Of a stretch of 64,000 nt of DNA, positions 61,609-64,000 are shown one piece after another. The stretch lies in the NCBI GenBank assembly GCA_934512135.1, contig CAKSWT010000002.1:193292-257291 (forward strand). The letters run 5' to 3'. The stretch comes from an uncultured Oscillospiraceae bacterium (lineage in GTDB: Bacteria > Bacillota > Clostridia > Oscillospirales > Oscillospiraceae). Under the pieces are notes generated by a model. That model searched no databases and was not told the origin of the DNA. It saw only the letters and a list, made by a program, of their open reading frames with translations. The position numbers and the translations under genes were made by a program. The stretch's first letter is position 1. Every line of letters starts with the position of its first letter.

Positions 61609-61657
61609 GCCCTGGAGTTTGCCGCAGGTTATTGCCGCATGCTCCAGGGCGATTTTT
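61609..61657 (+). terminator. terminator of second transporter operon
   Basis: Stem GCCCTGGAG / CTCCAGGGC with a 23-base loop, followed by GATTTTT. A single copy between convergent genes, without repeat element. Confidence 0.7.
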
Positions 61658-61697
61658 ATGTGATTGGCTTAGGGATGGCCGATTCTCCGGCCTTTGG

Positions 61698-63071
61698 TTA
61701 CGTCTCCTCCTGATGGGTAATCAACCGATGGGTTTTCCATCTTCCGGACAAGAAATACACCAGGCCGATCACAACGGGGACATACCCCGCCAGCGCACTA
61801 CCGACCCAGAAGCCCATCAGTCCCATGCCCCAGGTGACACCCAGCAGCAGGGAGAATCCGATGCGGGCCACCACCCCGTCCAGGAGGCCGGAGGTCAGGG
61901 AAAGGGCGGCAAATCCAATGCCATTGATTAGCGCATTTGCTGTGGCCCGCAGGCCGTTGCTCATGTAACAAAGGACGCCCACAGGCCCATAGCGCACTGC
62001 GTATTCCAGCACCGCCCCATCCCGGTTAAACAGAGAGAATATCTTCCGCGGCACCAGGAGAATGGCGCCGGAGCAACACGCTGCCCAGCTGACGCAGATC
62101 AACATGACCCATCCCAAAATCTTTTCCACCCGTTTATATTTCTTTGCCGCCAGGTTTTGTGCAATCATGGCCGAGCCCGCCGTCCCCACGGAATTGCTGA
62201 CGATTCGCAGGATATTCTCCAGCTTATTGGCAATGCCGTTGGCCGCTGACGCCGCTACCCCAAAGCTGTTGATCTGTGCGCCGATAAACAGTACAGAAAC
62301 CAGAATGGCCGCAAACTGTGCCGCAGTGGGAATCCCCAACTGCAGAAGCATTTTGAGATACCGGCGCTCCGGCCGAAAGCTACGGATTCGAAAGTCAAAG
62401 CAGAACGCCTCTTTTCGACGGTAGAGATACACCACCGAGGCTACTACGGAAAAGGCCTGACCGAGAATCGTTGCCAGTGCAGCACCAAAGGCCCCCCAGC
62501 CAAAGGCCAGCACAAACAGCAAATCCAGAAGCAGATTGGCCACCGACGCAATGGCTACAAACAGCAGTGGCCTTCTGCTGTCACCCATCCCACGAAGGGC
62601 TGCGCTTACTGCGTTGTACCCAAAAATGAATACAAATCCCACCGCAGAAACCATGGTATAGCTTTTTCCGTCAGCCAATGCCTCTGTTGGGAGCTTAATC
62701 CAACGAAGCTGCCGGTCTAGGGTCAAAATACACAGCACACTAAATAAAACTGCCAGCACAGTCAGGGCAGAGAACATTGCTCCGATGGTTTTTCCAATGG
62801 AAACCTTGTCGTTTTTCCCTACAAACTGGGCAATGATAATCTGTCCCGCTGAAGCAAGTCCCATACCGATCATTCCATAAAAATTTACCAGCTCCCCGCA
62901 TGTGGACACGGCGGACAACGCCGCCGTTCCCACAAACCGTCCCACCACCAAGGTGTCCACTGTGGTGTAGAGCGTTTGGAGGCTGTTCGCCAGCAGCAGC
63001 GGCAGGGAAAACGCCGCTAATTGCCGAAAGACGCTGCCCTCTGTCATATCCTGAATCATTGTTTTTTCCAT
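61698..63071 (-). CDS. MATE family efflux transporter
   Basis: 457 aa, twelve membrane helices in two homologous halves (FSLPLLLANSLQTLYTTVDT; VVGRFVGTAALSAVS; LGIPTAAQFAAILVSVLFIG). Na+ or H+ driven export of drugs or metabolites; substrate unknown. Two adjacent ATGs (63074 and 63071); the second is better spaced from GGGAGGG. Confidence 0.92.
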   Translation of the reverse strand: MEKTMIQDMTEGSVFRQLAAFSLPLLLANSLQTLYTTVDTLVVGRFVGTAALSAVSTCGELVNFYGMIGMGLASAGQIIIAQFVGKNDKVSIGKTIGAMFSALTVLAVLFSVLCILTLDRQLRWIKLPTEALADGKSYTMVSAVGFVFIFGYNAVSAALRGMGDSRRPLLFVAIASVANLLLDLLFVLAFGWGAFGAALATILGQAFSVVASVVYLYRRKEAFCFDFRIRSFRPERRYLKMLLQLGIPTAAQFAAILVSVLFIGAQINSFGVAASAANGIANKLENILRIVSNSVGTAGSAMIAQNLAAKKYKRVEKILGWVMLICVSWAACCSGAILLVPRKIFSLFNRDGAVLEYAVRYGPVGVLCYMSNGLRATANALINGIGFAALSLTSGLLDGVVARIGFSLLLGVTWGMGLMGFWVGSALAGYVPVVIGLVYFLSGRWKTHRLITHQEET

Positions 63072-63179
63072 CATGCCCTCCCGTTCTGATGAGATGCCGT
63101 ACGATTATTGTACCGTAGAAACAGGAGGGAGAAAAGCATCATTTCCGCAGAAAAATTATCAATTACCCGGAGCCGGCGA

Positions 63180-63209
63180 AAAAAAAGCCGGTGGACCACC
63201 GCCACCGAC
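63180..63209 (-). terminator. terminator of truncated cotJC gene
   Basis: Minus strand: stem GTCGGTGG / CCACCGGC followed by TTTTTTT. Confidence 0.75.
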
Positions 63210-63218
63210 TCTTTCTGC

Positions 63219-63671
63219 TTATATCGACCGGGAAGGATTCACCGCATAGACATTTTTCTGTTCCAGTTCATCCTTCAACAGCTCCAGTGCCTCACCAAAC
63301 CGCTGGAAATGGACCACCTCACGCTCTCGCAGAAACTTGAGCACATCGCTGACATCGGGATCGTCGGACAGCAACAGAAGGTTATCATAGGTAACACGAG
63401 CCTTTTGCTCCGCAGCCAGATCCTCCGTCAGATCCGCAATGGGATCTCCTGTCACAGCCATGCTGGCGGCGTTCCACGGGAACCCGCTGGCCGCCGCAGG
63501 ATAGACACCGGTGCCGTGGTCCACAAAGTAGGGAGCAAACGCGCCGGTGCGCAGCTGCTCATCGCTGAGGTTCCGGGTCAGCTGATGGACCAGGGTGCCA
63601 ACCATCTCCAAATGGCCCAGTTCTTCCGTTCCCAGAGAAGCATCGGAAATGTTCCACAGCGCAAATTCATC
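63219..63671 (-). pseudogene. 5'-truncated CotJC/manganese catalase-like gene
   Basis: The homologous reading (ALWNISDASLGTEELGHLEM, then VGTLVHQLTRNL, NAASMAVTGDPIADL, LREREVVHFQRFGEAL) covers about 150 residues, roughly the C-terminal three quarters of CotJC (usual 180-190 aa). In frame it meets TGA at 63672-63674, and upstream sequence no longer resembles the family. The metal ligands EE-x2-H in GTEELGHLE and the EREVVH helix remain, but the first metal-binding helix is missing. An internal ATG could give a 130 aa product, without that helix. Broken by foreign DNA or rearrangement at about 63,672. Confidence 0.7.
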
Positions 63672-63674
63672 TCA

Positions 63675-63840
63675 AAATCCTGCGTTTCGTGGGCTTTGGG
63701 TACATAGCTTAAAGACCTCGGACAAGGTGTTGAAGTACGGCGAAAATAACAAAGTGGACTTCTCCGAACATCCTACGGTAGTTAAGCGTGGCAGCGTTAG
63801 AACAATCAACATTTACGCCGCTGTTCCCGATGTTGCATAG
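63675..63840 (+). other. foreign DNA adjoining the broken cotJC gene
   Basis: A plus-strand open frame reads LKTSDKVLKYGENNKVDF and ends VRTINIYAAVPDVA with TAG at 63838-63840; it runs back into cotJC antisense sequence without a start of its own. It could be the 3' end of a gene whose beginning was lost. I do not recognise the peptide. Base composition is lower in GC than the region to the left. Confidence 0.4.
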
Positions 63841-63857
63841 GACAAGCATATTGCACA

Positions 63858-63887
63858 TTGGAACTTAACACAAACCTACGGTACAAT
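63858..63887 (+). promoter_or_regulatory. putative promoter of last gene
   Basis: TTGGAA (63858-63863), 18-bp spacer, TACAAT (63882-63887), followed by AAGGAGG before the ATG at 63911. Confidence 0.4.
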
Positions 63888-63910
63888 ATAAACGCAAGGA
63901 GGTCGAGAGT

Positions 63911-64000
63911 ATGAAAGACAAAGTCACTCATCTATATGTAGACAGTCACGAAAGGACGCTGATATTACATAGCCTTGTGGAGCTGAAAAATGCTCTCATA
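63911..64000 (+). CDS. partial gene running off the window, mobile-element-like
   Basis: 30 codons, open to the window edge, beginning MKDKVTHLYVDSHERTLILH. AAGGAGG 8 bases before the ATG. The style resembles small conserved proteins carried beside recombinase genes on clostridial integrative elements (my recollection, not verified). It probably belongs to the element that interrupted cotJC. Confidence 0.55.
   Translation, partial: MKDKVTHLYVDSHERTLILHSLVELKNALI

Overview
The window looks like a chromosome segment of a strictly anaerobic, spore-forming Clostridia bacterium, most likely Oscillospiraceae (inference). The evidence is a GC content of roughly 55-60% by eye, T-box leaders, a CotJC-type spore-coat manganese catalase relic, DUF5685, DUF1540 and DUF4363 proteins, an anaerobic (cbi-type) cobalamin operon, and flavin reductases typical of gut anaerobes. 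No rRNA, tRNA or CRISPR array was seen.

Layout. 1-11.5 kb is an anaerobic flavoenzyme region: an FAD reductase, an HtrA-like protease, three tandem SnoaL-like proteins, then a convergent ferredoxin-FAD reductase, an Old Yellow Enzyme/BaiCD-type reductase and a LysR regulator. A palindrome ATAAC-N5-GTTAT lies upstream of the SnoaL operon, the OYE gene and the LysR gene, and its spacing to the -10 box is identical (51 bp) at the first two, so these genes probably form one LysR regulon. 11.5-26.5 kb is housekeeping: DUF421/DUF4363, T-box-controlled alaS, HIT protein, comEC-holA-RNase M5-like toprim protein, proC, citrate synthase, a membrane protein, MazG-like, NUDIX, a low-GC acetyltransferase and a second LysR gene. 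26.7-41.5 kb is a 17-gene, translationally coupled cobalamin operon (cbiDFGHJ-cbiET-cbiA-cobTUS-cobU-like-phosphatase-cbiB-cobD-cbiP-cobA-cbiC). 41.5-45.8 kb, on the minus strand, is a compact chaperone operon (dnaK, short grpE, an atypical J protein, DUF5685, zinc-ribbon membrane protein). 46-51 kb holds a receptor-like Ser/Thr kinase divergent from a zinc-ribbon/Big2 surface protein. 51-61.6 kb holds two paralogous TrpXYZ-type ABC transporters, the first behind a T-box whose specifier reads UGG (Trp), separated by an acyl-ACP thioesterase, topB and exoA. The window ends with a MATE transporter and a cotJC gene cut by foreign DNA.

The most unusual observation is a ~195-bp, non-coding, highly structured repeat found twice in opposite orientation (6293-6490 and 54381-54572). 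Each copy lies between two convergent genes, and each is bracketed by a near-perfect direct duplication of that locus's own transcription terminator hairpin. The two loci have unrelated terminators, so the duplications appear to be created by insertion of the element. One internal stem shows a compensatory base-pair change between the copies. I do not recognise it as a described element.
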